Part shown: positions 1 to 5,132 of the stretch, one piece after another
How the letters are laid out: each line of letters begins with the position of its first letter
How positions within the stretch are numbered: position 1 is the first letter of the stretch
Assembly (NCBI GenBank): GCA_902496595.1
Contig: CABVBV010000149.1
Coordinates: forward strand, 1-5,132
DNA from: an uncultured Eubacteriales bacterium
Lineage (GTDB): Bacteria; Bacillota; Clostridia; Oscillospirales; Oscillospiraceae
Direction of reading: 5' to 3'
Length of the DNA stretch: 5,132 bases
The notes under the pieces: model-generated
What the model was told of the DNA's origin: nothing
The model's database searches: none
The model's input: only the letters and a program-made list of their open reading frames with translations
Translations under genes and position numbers: made by a program

Positions 1-383
1 AGTTGATATTGGCGGAGAAATATGGTATAGTGTTCGATAAATTTGAGCGGGAGAACATAAAACTCACTCACGCCGTCACCGGCGCCGAGCTCGCAAGGGA
101 GCTCTTCGGCGTGCCGGATAGGATCTACGACGCCATCCGCTGGCACACGACGGGCCGTGCGGATATGACGCTTTTGGAGAAGATAATCTACATCGCCGAC
201 TATATCGAGCCCACGCGGGATTTTGAGGGCGTGGACGAGCTCAGGCGGCTGGCCTATGAGGACTTGGACTCTGCCATGGCCCTGGGGCTTAAAATGAGCC
301 TTGAGGAGCTCCGGCAGAACGGGATAGAAGCTCACGGCGCCACCGTATGCGCCCTTGAGTGGTACGGAAAGGACAAGGTGTAA
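1..383 (+). CDS. yqeK: YqeK-type HD-domain Ap4A hydrolase, C-terminal part (5' end outside window)
   Basis: About 126 C-terminal residues are visible. The reading frame is open to the left edge (codons start at base 3), so the TTG at 3-5 is probably internal. Family members are usually about 190-200 residues, so roughly the first third, including the HD motif proper, is missing. Visible hallmarks, numbered from base 3, are the THAVTGAELA segment (His23), IRWHTTGR (His48) and IYIADYIEP (Asp66), which match the later metal-ligand positions of HD phosphohydrolases of this family. YqeK homologues are known to cleave diadenosine tetraphosphate symmetrically to two ADP in the cytoplasm, using a metal centre. 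Its place just before an LCP gene and rsfS fits the clostridial nadD-yqeK-LCP-rsfS order; nadD would be expected just off the left edge. The stop TAA at 381-383 shares one base with the next start. Family assignment is firm; the substrate is known only from relatives. Confidence 0.9.
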   Translation, partial: LILAEKYGIVFDKFERENIKLTHAVTGAELARELFGVPDRIYDAIRWHTTGRADMTLLEKIIYIADYIEPTRDFEGVDELRRLAYEDLDSAMALGLKMSLEELRQNGIEAHGATVCALEWYGKDKV

Positions 384-385
384 TG
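368..385 (+). promoter_or_regulatory. SD and TAATG stop/start overlap coupling yqeK to the LCP gene
   Basis: AAAGGA at 368-373 lies inside the end of yqeK, 9 nt before the ATG at 383-385. The yqeK stop TAA (381-383) and this ATG share base 383. Such overlaps are commonly read by termination-reinitiation, which would tie synthesis of the two proteins together. This decides the start of the LCP gene: an in-frame GTG at 359 would add eight residues but has no better SD and would extend the overlap into yqeK by 25 nt. Confidence 0.75.
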
Positions 386-1756
386 CAGTTTTACGGCGGA
401 AGCGGCAAACATTCCAAGAAGAAGCCTGAAAAGGAAAAGCGCCGCGAGGCATATGAGTACGAGGACGAGTACAAGTACGCGGATGAGTACAGGTACGAGG
501 AAGAGTACGAGGACGAATACGAGGATTACGAGCCCAAGCCGAGGCCGAGACACCAGACGGCCAAGAGCCGCGGGCGGGATATAAAGAGCACCAACCACAC
601 AGTGTACAGCGGCAACGGCTACGACTACGAGGACGACGTCCATTTCGCTTCGGACGACTACGTATCCAGGGAAGAGCTGAAAAGCCGCAAACACAGGGGC
701 CGCGGCGCACTGGTGGCTTTGGGCGTGCTGCTCATAATAATCATCGGCGGCTTTGCGGCCTTCAAGATCTGGGCCAAGCCCGCGGCTGTGAACGACGGCG
801 GGCTCAATACCTATGACGATGCGGACAAGGGCGACGGCAGCGGCATTGAGGGCGTGGCTCCCGAACAGGCCGACAGCAAGAGAAGAGACGGGGTCTGGAC
901 TTTCCTCGTGAGCGGGCTGGACAGAGAGGGCCTGCACACCGATACGAATATCGTAGGAATGTTCGATACGGTCTCGGGAGAGCTGAATCTGGTGAACCTG
1001 CCCCGTGACCTTCTCATCAATATCGACTACACGTATAAGAAAATGAATATCCCGTATCCCGCAAGCGTGAACAGCGGCGGTGACGGGGTGTCGGCGCTGC
1101 TGGACGCAGTGAAAGACATCCTCGGTTATGATGTTGACTGTTACGCGGTGATAGATATCCAGGCGGCCGCGGATATAGTTGACGCCATCGGCGGCGTGTA
1201 CTATGATATACCATATGATATGGATTGGGACGCGCCCGACCAGAATCCGCCGGTGAGCATCCATATAAAGCAGGGCTACCAGCTGCTGGACGGGGACGAT
1301 TTTGTAAACGCCATGCGCTTCCGTATCTCGAACGATGGTTCTCACACCTATATCGGCGGTGATATCGAGAGGATACAGTTCCAGCAGAACCTGCTCATGG
1401 CGCTGGCCCGGCAGACGCTGTCGCTGGAGAATATCCCGAACCTGACCAAGATCTTCGAGATATATGAAAAGCGCGTGGAAACAAACGTCAGCCTGGGCAA
1501 CCTGGCCTATTTCGCGCAGGAATTTATGAAGATAGACGCCGAGAACATCACTTTCAACACGATCCCCGGCCGGGGCGACGGCTATGTCTTCAATCTGAGC
1601 TACTATCTGGCGGACATAGACGAGTGGCTGGTCATGCTCAACGAGTACCTGAATCCGTTCGACACGGAGATAACGAGGGATAATATCAACATGATCTCCT
1701 ACGACATGGACACCGGCGAGTGGGACATGACCCAGGGCTATATCGCCGGCCAGTGA
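383..1756 (+). CDS. LytR-CpsA-Psr (LCP) family membrane protein with Tyr/Glu-rich cytoplasmic tail
   Basis: A 457-residue protein from the ATG at 383. Residues 1-108 are a charged, probably disordered N-terminal tail inside the cell; 109-130 are one hydrophobic membrane segment (VALGVLLIIIIGGF core) preceded by the basic stretch KSRKHRGRG, giving an N-in, C-out topology. The LCP domain covers about 172-350 outside the membrane: TFLVSGLD (173-180), HTDTN (185-189), LVNLPRDLL (203-211, with Arg208), KMN (220-222), DAIGGVYYDIP (267-277), MRFR (311-314) and GGDIERIQFQQ (325-335). Residues 350-457 are a C-terminal extension with no LytR_C domain that I recognise. LCP proteins move glycopolymers (teichoic acids, capsule, other wall sugars) from undecaprenyl-pyrophosphate onto peptidoglycan; the arginines grip the pyrophosphate. 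The Arg often found before (S/T)DT is His185 here. The polymer handled cannot be told from this window, since no glycosyltransferase genes are present. The stop TGA is 27 nt before rsfS. Family is sure, specific role open. Confidence 0.93.
   Translation: MQFYGGSGKHSKKKPEKEKRREAYEYEDEYKYADEYRYEEEYEDEYEDYEPKPRPRHQTAKSRGRDIKSTNHTVYSGNGYDYEDDVHFASDDYVSREELKSRKHRGRGALVALGVLLIIIIGGFAAFKIWAKPAAVNDGGLNTYDDADKGDGSGIEGVAPEQADSKRRDGVWTFLVSGLDREGLHTDTNIVGMFDTVSGELNLVNLPRDLLINIDYTYKKMNIPYPASVNSGGDGVSALLDAVKDILGYDVDCYAVIDIQAAADIVDAIGGVYYDIPYDMDWDAPDQNPPVSIHIKQGYQLLDGDDFVNAMRFRISNDGSHTYIGGDIERIQFQQNLLMALARQTLSLENIPNLTKIFEIYEKRVETNVSLGNLAYFAQEFMKIDAENITFNTIPGRGDGYVFNLSYYLADIDEWLVMLNEYLNPFDTEITRDNINMISYDMDTGEWDMTQGYIAGQ
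452..532 (+). repeat. Imperfect in-gene repeat encoding Tyr/Glu/Asp-rich tail
   Basis: This stretch codes for residues 24-50 of the LCP protein. It is built from gag/gac/gat/gaa and tac codons: nine tyrosines (24, 26, 30, 32, 36, 38, 42, 46, 49) and fifteen acidic residues. The 18-nt blocks at 455-472 and 503-520 differ at one base (gag/gaa). The pattern suggests growth by local duplication and could vary in copy number between strains. It is flanked by a Lys/Arg-rich block (residues 9-21) and a Pro/Arg-rich block (51-66). Confidence 0.75.
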
Positions 1757-1783
1757 GCGCTGGGGGAAGAAGGGGAGATATAA

Positions 1784-2149
1784 ATGCTGACACCTAAAGA
1801 GATAGCCGAGACCGCGGTGCGGACGCTGGACTCCAAAATGGCGAAGGACATTAAGCTCCTGCGCACGACGGAGCTGACCGTGCTGGCAGACTATTTCGTC
1901 ATCTGCACTGCCACGAGCTCGACGCACGTGAAGACCCTGACGGACGAGGTGGACAAGGCTCTCTCCGAGCTGGGCGAGCCGCCCCTCAGGCGCGAGGGCT
2001 ACCGCGGCGGAGGCTGGATACTGCTGGACTTCGGCTGCGTCATCGTGCACATCTTCCAGCAGGATATGCGCGAGTTCTATAACCTCGAGCACCTCTGGAG
2101 CGATGCGGAGGAGATAAGCCTCTCAGCCCTTTCCGGCCCTACGGTCTGA
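1784..2149 (+). CDS. rsfS: Ribosome silencing factor RsfS (Iojap/DUF143 family)
   Basis: A complete 121-residue protein, normal for this family (about 105-125). The start ATG at 1784 has the SD AGGGGAG at 1771-1777, 6 nt upstream. Family hallmarks are LADYFVICTATSSTHV (34-49), the EGYRGGGWILLDFG segment (71-84), VIVHIF (86-91) and the near C-terminal REFYNLEHLW (96-105). RsfS binds ribosomal protein uL14 on the 50S subunit and blocks joining with the 30S, lowering translation when nutrients are short. Relatives usually have a bulkier residue and an acidic one in the EGYR..xW region (for example EGYREAEW); here it is RGGGW. The tail after Leu104 (SDAEEISLSALSGPTV) is poorly conserved. It lies 27 nt after the LCP gene and 60 nt before leuS, most likely in one operon. 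It contains the only TCA codon (2120-2122) among the coding sequences of this window. Confidence 0.95.
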   Translation: MLTPKEIAETAVRTLDSKMAKDIKLLRTTELTVLADYFVICTATSSTHVKTLTDEVDKALSELGEPPLRREGYRGGGWILLDFGCVIVHIFQQDMREFYNLEHLWSDAEEISLSALSGPTV

Positions 2150-2209
2150 GCCTCGAGCTCGGGTCAAAGGGGCCTGCGGTTTGAATTTATAAAAGGGGAG
2201 AGCAGGAAA

Positions 2210-4750
2210 ATGGCTTACGATTTTTTGAGAATAGAAAAGAAATGGCAGAATTACTGGCTTGAGAACAAGACATATAAAGCCGTCACGGGAGATAAAACGA
2301 GGAAGAAATTCTACCCGCTCATAGAGTTCCCGTATCCCTCTGGAGACGGCCTGCACGTCGGTCACCCGAGGCCGTATACCGCCATGGATATCGTCGCAAG
2401 GAAGCGGCGTATGGAGGGGGAGAACGTCCTCTTTCCGATAGGCTTCGACGCCTTCGGCCTGCCCACTGAGAACTACGCCATCAAGAACCATATGCACCCG
2501 CGTGAGGTCACGAAGCGGAATATTGAGCGCTTCAGCAAGCAGCTGCAAATGCTCGGTTACAGCTTCGACTGGGACAGGATGGTCGACACCACCGACCCGG
2601 ACTATTACAAATGGACTCAGTGGATATTCCTTCAGATGTATAAGCAGGGGCTGGCATATAAGGCCAGTATGCCCGTGAACTGGTGCACGAGCTGCAAGAT
2701 CGTCCTGGCCAACGAGGAGGTCGTGAACGGCGTCTGCGAGCGCTGCGGCGGAGAGGTCATCAAGAAGGAAAAGAGCCAGTGGATGCTGGCCATCACGAAG
2801 TACGCCCAGAGGCTGCTCGATGACCTGGACGATGTGGACTACATCGAGAGGGTCAAGATCCAGCAGCGCAACTGGATAGGCCGCTCCACGGGCGCGGAGG
2901 TGGACTTCGCCACGACGGCGGGGGACACGATGTGCGTCTTCACCACGAGGCCGGACACGCTCTTCGGCGCGACCTACATGGTCATGAGCCCGGAGCACGC
3001 GCTCATAGAGAAGTGGGCCGGCAGGATAACCAATATGGACGCCGTCAGGGCCTATCAGCGCGAGGCGGCCAAGAAGTCCGACTTCGAGCGCACGGAGCTC
3101 AACAAGGAGAAGACCGGCGTGGTCATAGAGGGCGTGCGGGCCATTAACCCGGTAAACGGAGAGGAGATACCCATCTTCCTGTCCGACTACGTCCTGGCGA
3201 GTTACGGCACGGGCGCCATCATGGCCGTCCCGGGCCACGACCAGCGTGACTGGGAGTTCGCGGAGAAATTCGGCCTGCCCATCATCGAGGTCGTCAAGGG
3301 CGGCGATGTGACGAAGGAGGCCTACGTCTCCAAGGACGAGAGCGCAATAATGGTCAATTCCGGTTTCCTGGACGGCATGACCGTCAAGGCCGCCATCCCG
3401 GCCATGATAAAGTGGCTCGATGAGAAGGGCCTGGGCCGCGAGAAGGTGAACTTCAAGCTGCGCGACTGGGTGTTCTCGAGGCAGAGGTACTGGGGCGAGC
3501 CCATCCCGATAATAAAATGCCCGAAATGCGGCTGGGTTCCGATGGATGAGAAGGATCTGCCGCTGCTGCTGCCGGACGTTGAGAGCTACGAGCCGACGGA
3601 CACGGGCGAGAGCCCGCTGGCGCATATGCGGGACTGGGTGGAGTGTACCTGCCCGAAGTGCGGCGGCCCCGCCGAGCACGAGACGGATACAATGCCCAAC
3701 TGGGCCGGTTCCTGCTGGTACTTCCTGCGCTACCTTGACCCCGATAACGACAAGGCCCTGGCAAGCGAAGAGGCGCTGGACTATTGGAGCCCGGTAGACT
3801 GGTATAACGGCGGTATGGAGCATACGACGCTGCACCTGCTGTACAGCCGTTTCTGGCACAAGTTCCTCTACGACATCGGTGCGGTGCCGACGAAGGAGCC
3901 CTATGCCAAGCGCACGAGCCACGGCATGATCCTGGGCCTGAATCCGCATAACTACTCCAATCTCAGCGAAGATGACCGGGACAAGCTGCTGGCCGAGTAC
4001 GGCAGCGAGCAGGCCGTCCGCGAGTATCTGGTCGAAAAATACGGCGAGATGGCCGAGCACCCCATAGTGAAGATGAGCAAGAGCCTGGGCAACGTTGTGA
4101 ATCCGGACAGCGTTGTGAAGGAGTTCGGTGCCGACACGCTGAGGCTGTATATCATGTTCCTTGGCGACTTTGAGAAGGCTGCGCCCTGGAATCCGAGCGC
4201 TGTCAAGGGCTGCAAGCGTTTTCTCGACCGAATCTGGGCGATGGCGGAGAACCGTATCGACGGAGACGAGACTTACTCTGCGGCGAACGAGAAGGAGATC
4301 CACCGCTGCATTAAAAAGGTCAGCGAAGATATCGAGAACATGAAGTTCAACACGGCGATAGCAAGCATGATGACGCTGATGAACCAGTTCGGCGAGCACG
4401 CCCCGAGCCGCGGCGATATCAAGACCCTGCTGCAGCTGCTGAGCCCCTTTGCGCCGCATATGGCCGAGGAGCTGTGGGAGGTTCAGGGCTTTGAGGGCAT
4501 TGCGAGCCTGAGTCCCTGGCCGAAGTACGATGAGGCCAAGACGCTGGACGACGAGAAAGAGATCGCCGTGCAGGTGAACGGCAAGCTGAGGAGCACCGTC
4601 GTAGTTCCCGCCGGCTGCGAGGACGCGGTAGCTGTGGAGACAGCTCTGGCCGACCAGAAGGTGAGGAAATTCACGGAAGGCTGTGCGATAGTCAAAACGA
4701 TAGTGGTGAGGGACAAGCTGGTAAACATTATCGTGAAGCCCTCCAAATGA
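2210..4750 (+). CDS. leuS: Leucyl-tRNA synthetase (class I, bacterial type, with CP1 editing domain)
   Basis: A complete 846-residue enzyme, close to the usual 800-880. It charges tRNA-Leu with leucine using ATP in the cytoplasm. In order: the catalytic signature HVGH at 49-52 (HIGH motif), GFDAFGLPTEN at 78-88, a Cys4 zinc site C159/C162/C176/C179, the CP1 editing domain (about 220-410) with the Thr-rich TTRPDT at 245-250 and GTGAIMAVPGHDQRD at 333-347 carrying the editing aspartate, a second zinc-type cluster C437/C440 with C481/C484 (C479 is also close), GGMEH at 534-538, KMSKS at 621-625, then the helical anticodon-binding domain (about 650-775) and a small C-terminal domain beginning near VQVNGK. 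All key motifs are present, so it should be active and proofreading. HVGHPRPYT replaces the HIGHVRNYT of many bacteria; I recall this variant from Clostridia. The SD AGGGGAG at 2194-2200 is 9 nt before ATG. The 60-nt gap upstream has no room for a T-box leader, so expression probably follows the operon. Confidence 0.98.
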   Translation: MAYDFLRIEKKWQNYWLENKTYKAVTGDKTRKKFYPLIEFPYPSGDGLHVGHPRPYTAMDIVARKRRMEGENVLFPIGFDAFGLPTENYAIKNHMHPREVTKRNIERFSKQLQMLGYSFDWDRMVDTTDPDYYKWTQWIFLQMYKQGLAYKASMPVNWCTSCKIVLANEEVVNGVCERCGGEVIKKEKSQWMLAITKYAQRLLDDLDDVDYIERVKIQQRNWIGRSTGAEVDFATTAGDTMCVFTTRPDTLFGATYMVMSPEHALIEKWAGRITNMDAVRAYQREAAKKSDFERTELNKEKTGVVIEGVRAINPVNGEEIPIFLSDYVLASYGTGAIMAVPGHDQRDWEFAEKFGLPIIEVVKGGDVTKEAYVSKDESAIMVNSGFLDGMTVKAAIPAMIKWLDEKGLGREKVNFKLRDWVFSRQRYWGEPIPIIKCPKCGWVPMDEKDLPLLLPDVESYEPTDTGESPLAHMRDWVECTCPKCGGPAEHETDTMPNWAGSCWYFLRYLDPDNDKALASEEALDYWSPVDWYNGGMEHTTLHLLYSRFWHKFLYDIGAVPTKEPYAKRTSHGMILGLNPHNYSNLSEDDRDKLLAEYGSEQAVREYLVEKYGEMAEHPIVKMSKSLGNVVNPDSVVKEFGADTLRLYIMFLGDFEKAAPWNPSAVKGCKRFLDRIWAMAENRIDGDETYSAANEKEIHRCIKKVSEDIENMKFNTAIASMMTLMNQFGEHAPSRGDIKTLLQLLSPFAPHMAEELWEVQGFEGIASLSPWPKYDEAKTLDDEKEIAVQVNGKLRSTVVVPAGCEDAVAVETALADQKVRKFTEGCAIVKTIVVRDKLVNIIVKPSK

Positions 4751-4757
4751 GTTTTGC

Positions 4758-4786
4758 TTGACATCGGCGCTCGAAGTCATTATAAT
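4758..4786 (+). promoter_or_regulatory. Consensus sigma-70/sigma-A promoter for rpsU
   Basis: TTGACA at 4758-4763 and TATAAT at 4781-4786 are both exact consensus hexamers with the optimal 17-bp spacer. The -35 box begins 7 bp after the leuS stop codon. Transcription should start near 4793, giving a leader of about 57 nt before the rpsU ATG. A direct repeat ATGCTA-ATGCTA (4785-4796) runs from the end of the -10 box across the likely start site. This is expected to be a very strong, housekeeping-type promoter, suited to a ribosomal protein gene. Confidence 0.93.
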
Positions 4787-4815
4787 GCTAATGCTAACGG
4801 GTTAATTGCCCTTAC

Positions 4816-4831
4816 AGCGCCGAAAGGTGTT
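4816..4831 (+). promoter_or_regulatory. GAAA-loop hairpin in rpsU leader, next to the SD
   Basis: AGCGCC (4816-4821) pairs with GGTGTT (4826-4831) as RNA, with two G-U pairs, closing a GAAA tetraloop (4822-4825). The GNRA-type loop makes this short stem more credible than its length suggests. It ends three bases before the first SD-like GGAGG (4834-4838), and a second GGAGG (4838-4842) lies 7 nt from the ATG. It could be a stability element or a protein-binding site for feedback by bS21; nothing in the sequence proves either. Confidence 0.4.
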
Positions 4832-4849
4832 TTGGAGGGAGGGAATAGA

Positions 4850-5035
4850 ATGTCTGAGATCTACGTGAAGGAAAACGAATCGCTGGATAACGCGCTCAAG
4901 CGTTTCAAGCGCAGCTGCGCCAAGGCCGGAGTCCTGGCCGACCTGAGGAAGAAGGAGTACTACCAGAGCCCCAGCGTCAAGCGCCGCAAGAAGTCCGAAG
5001 CCGCCCGCAAGAACAAGAATAAGCGCTATTATTGA
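4850..5035 (+). CDS. rpsU: 30S ribosomal protein bS21
   Basis: A 61-residue, strongly basic protein of the usual bS21 size. The N-terminus SEIYVKENESLDNALKRFKR and the segment AGVLADLRKKEYYQSPS are typical of the family, followed by a Lys/Arg tail ending KNKNKRYY. bS21 sits on the 30S platform near the 3' end of 16S rRNA and helps in start-site selection. The ATG at 4850 is chosen because of the doubled SD GGAGGGAGG (4834-4842) and because the family N-terminus begins here; the same frame is open upstream to a TTG at 4754, but that lies upstream of the promoter. The gene has its own promoter and terminator and so can be made as a single-gene transcript, while readthrough from leuS is also possible. 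Codon use is highly biased, as expected for an abundant protein. Confidence 0.97.
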   Translation: MSEIYVKENESLDNALKRFKRSCAKAGVLADLRKKEYYQSPSVKRRKKSEAARKNKNKRYY

Positions 5036-5037
5036 TG

Positions 5038-5070
5038 AAAAAGCTCCGTCGAAAAGACGGAGCTTTTTTT
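5038..5070 (+). terminator. Intrinsic (Rho-independent) terminator after rpsU
   Basis: The arms AAAAAGCTCCGTC (5038-5050) and GACGGAGCTTTTT (5056-5068) are perfectly complementary over 13 bp around a GAAAA loop, with an 8-bp GC-richer core (GCTCCGTC) next to the loop and a run of seven T at 5064-5070. It starts two bases after the rpsU stop codon. The A-run on the left arm could also give some function on the opposite strand. It is the only terminator in the window and should end both the rpsU transcript and any leuS readthrough. Confidence 0.96.
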
Positions 5071-5080
5071 GTCTTGTGGT

Positions 5081-5132
5081 GAATTATACTATCAAGTGCA
5101 ACACTTTAGGAGGATAAAAGAGAGTTCATACA
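5081..5132. mobile_element. Possible outer end of an IS30-like insertion sequence (tentative)
   Basis: After the terminator the sequence turns AT-rich and holds TATCAAGTGCAACACTTT, with a small dyad AAGTG-CAA-CACTT at 5094-5106. A (T)CAAGTGCAACAC-type string resembles, from memory, terminal repeats of IS30-family elements found in gut Bacillota. An SD-like AGGAGG at 5108-5113 follows, but no ATG, GTG or TTG occurs at a fitting distance before the window ends, so no gene can be called. The other end and any transposase are not visible. The alternative is an ordinary intergenic region leading to another gene. Confidence 0.3.

Noticed and set aside
359..382. GTG at 359 as LCP start
   Set aside because: The ATG at 383 has a well-spaced AAAGGA and the common TAATG overlap; the GTG start would lengthen the overlap with yqeK for no visible reason.
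332..2092. A 586-residue open frame on the minus strand opposite the LCP gene and rsfS
   Set aside because: Same cause as the leuS shadow; there is no start region with an SD and no family resemblance, while the + strand genes are clear.
2150..2165. Palindrome CGAGCTCG and surrounding pairs between rsfS and leuS as a terminator
   Set aside because: A perfect palindrome leaves no loop, the remaining stem is very short, and no T-run follows.
2165..2193. TATAAA at 2188-2193 as a leuS promoter
   Set aside because: No acceptable -35 box lies 16-18 bp upstream (CAAAGG at best), and the AT-rich patch is explained by the ribosome binding region.
2123..4780. An 885-residue open frame on the minus strand opposite leuS
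   Set aside because: It is in codon register with leuS and stays open only because leuS has no TTA, CTA or TCA codons; the translation has no recognisable domain and is rich in His, Arg, Leu and Val as expected from reverse-complement codons.
4754..4849. N-terminal extension of rpsU from a TTG at 4754
   Set aside because: It would begin upstream of the promoter, translate the leader and SD, and add 32 residues absent from bS21 proteins.
5074..5090. TTGTGG and TATACT after the terminator as a promoter
   Set aside because: The spacing is 5 bp, far too short, and no better -35 exists at the proper distance.
5108..5132. Start of a gene after AGGAGG at 5108-5113
   Set aside because: No ATG, GTG or TTG occurs in the remaining bases at usable spacing, so a coding call cannot be supported from this window.

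Overview
The window looks like a chromosomal housekeeping segment of a low-AT Gram-positive bacterium, most likely a gut-type member of the class Clostridia (Bacillota). This rests on three things. The gene order yqeK - LCP protein - rsfS - leuS is, as I recall it, common in Clostridia. The leucyl-tRNA synthetase has a clostridial-looking signature (HVGHPRPYT, GFDAFGLPTEN). Ribosome binding sites are strong and purine-rich, and the rpsU promoter is a textbook sigma-70/sigma-A type. Genus cannot be fixed from the sequence alone.

Layout, all on the + strand: (1) 1-383, the 3' part of yqeK, an HD-domain dinucleotide polyphosphate hydrolase whose start lies outside the window. (2) 383-1756, a membrane-anchored LytR-CpsA-Psr (LCP) protein joined to yqeK by a TAATG stop/start overlap and carrying an unusual Tyr/Glu/Asp-rich cytoplasmic tail. 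(3) 1784-2149, rsfS, the ribosome silencing factor. (4) 2210-4750, a complete leuS. (5) A perfect TTGACA-N17-TATAAT promoter at 4758-4786, a short leader with a GNRA-type hairpin, then rpsU (bS21) at 4850-5035, closed by a strong intrinsic terminator at 5038-5070. (6) 5071-5132, non-coding sequence that may be the outer end of an insertion sequence.

The first four genes are tightly packed (overlap of 1 nt, then gaps of 27 and 60 nt) with no terminator or convincing promoter between them, so they probably form one transcript that begins upstream, likely with nadD. No terminator separates leuS from rpsU, so rpsU probably receives both readthrough and its own strong promoter. Functionally the operon mixes nucleotide-stress clean-up (YqeK), wall glycopolymer attachment (LCP), translation silencing (RsfS) and tRNA charging (LeuS), followed by a small ribosomal protein.

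I found no CRISPR array, tRNA, rRNA, phage, defence or biosynthetic system. The most unusual items are the Tyr-rich acidic tail on the LCP protein, the near-total absence of TTA, CTA and TCA codons (which opens two very long spurious antisense frames), the rpsU leader hairpin, and the possible IS end at the right edge. Nothing here makes a strong case for a new biological system.
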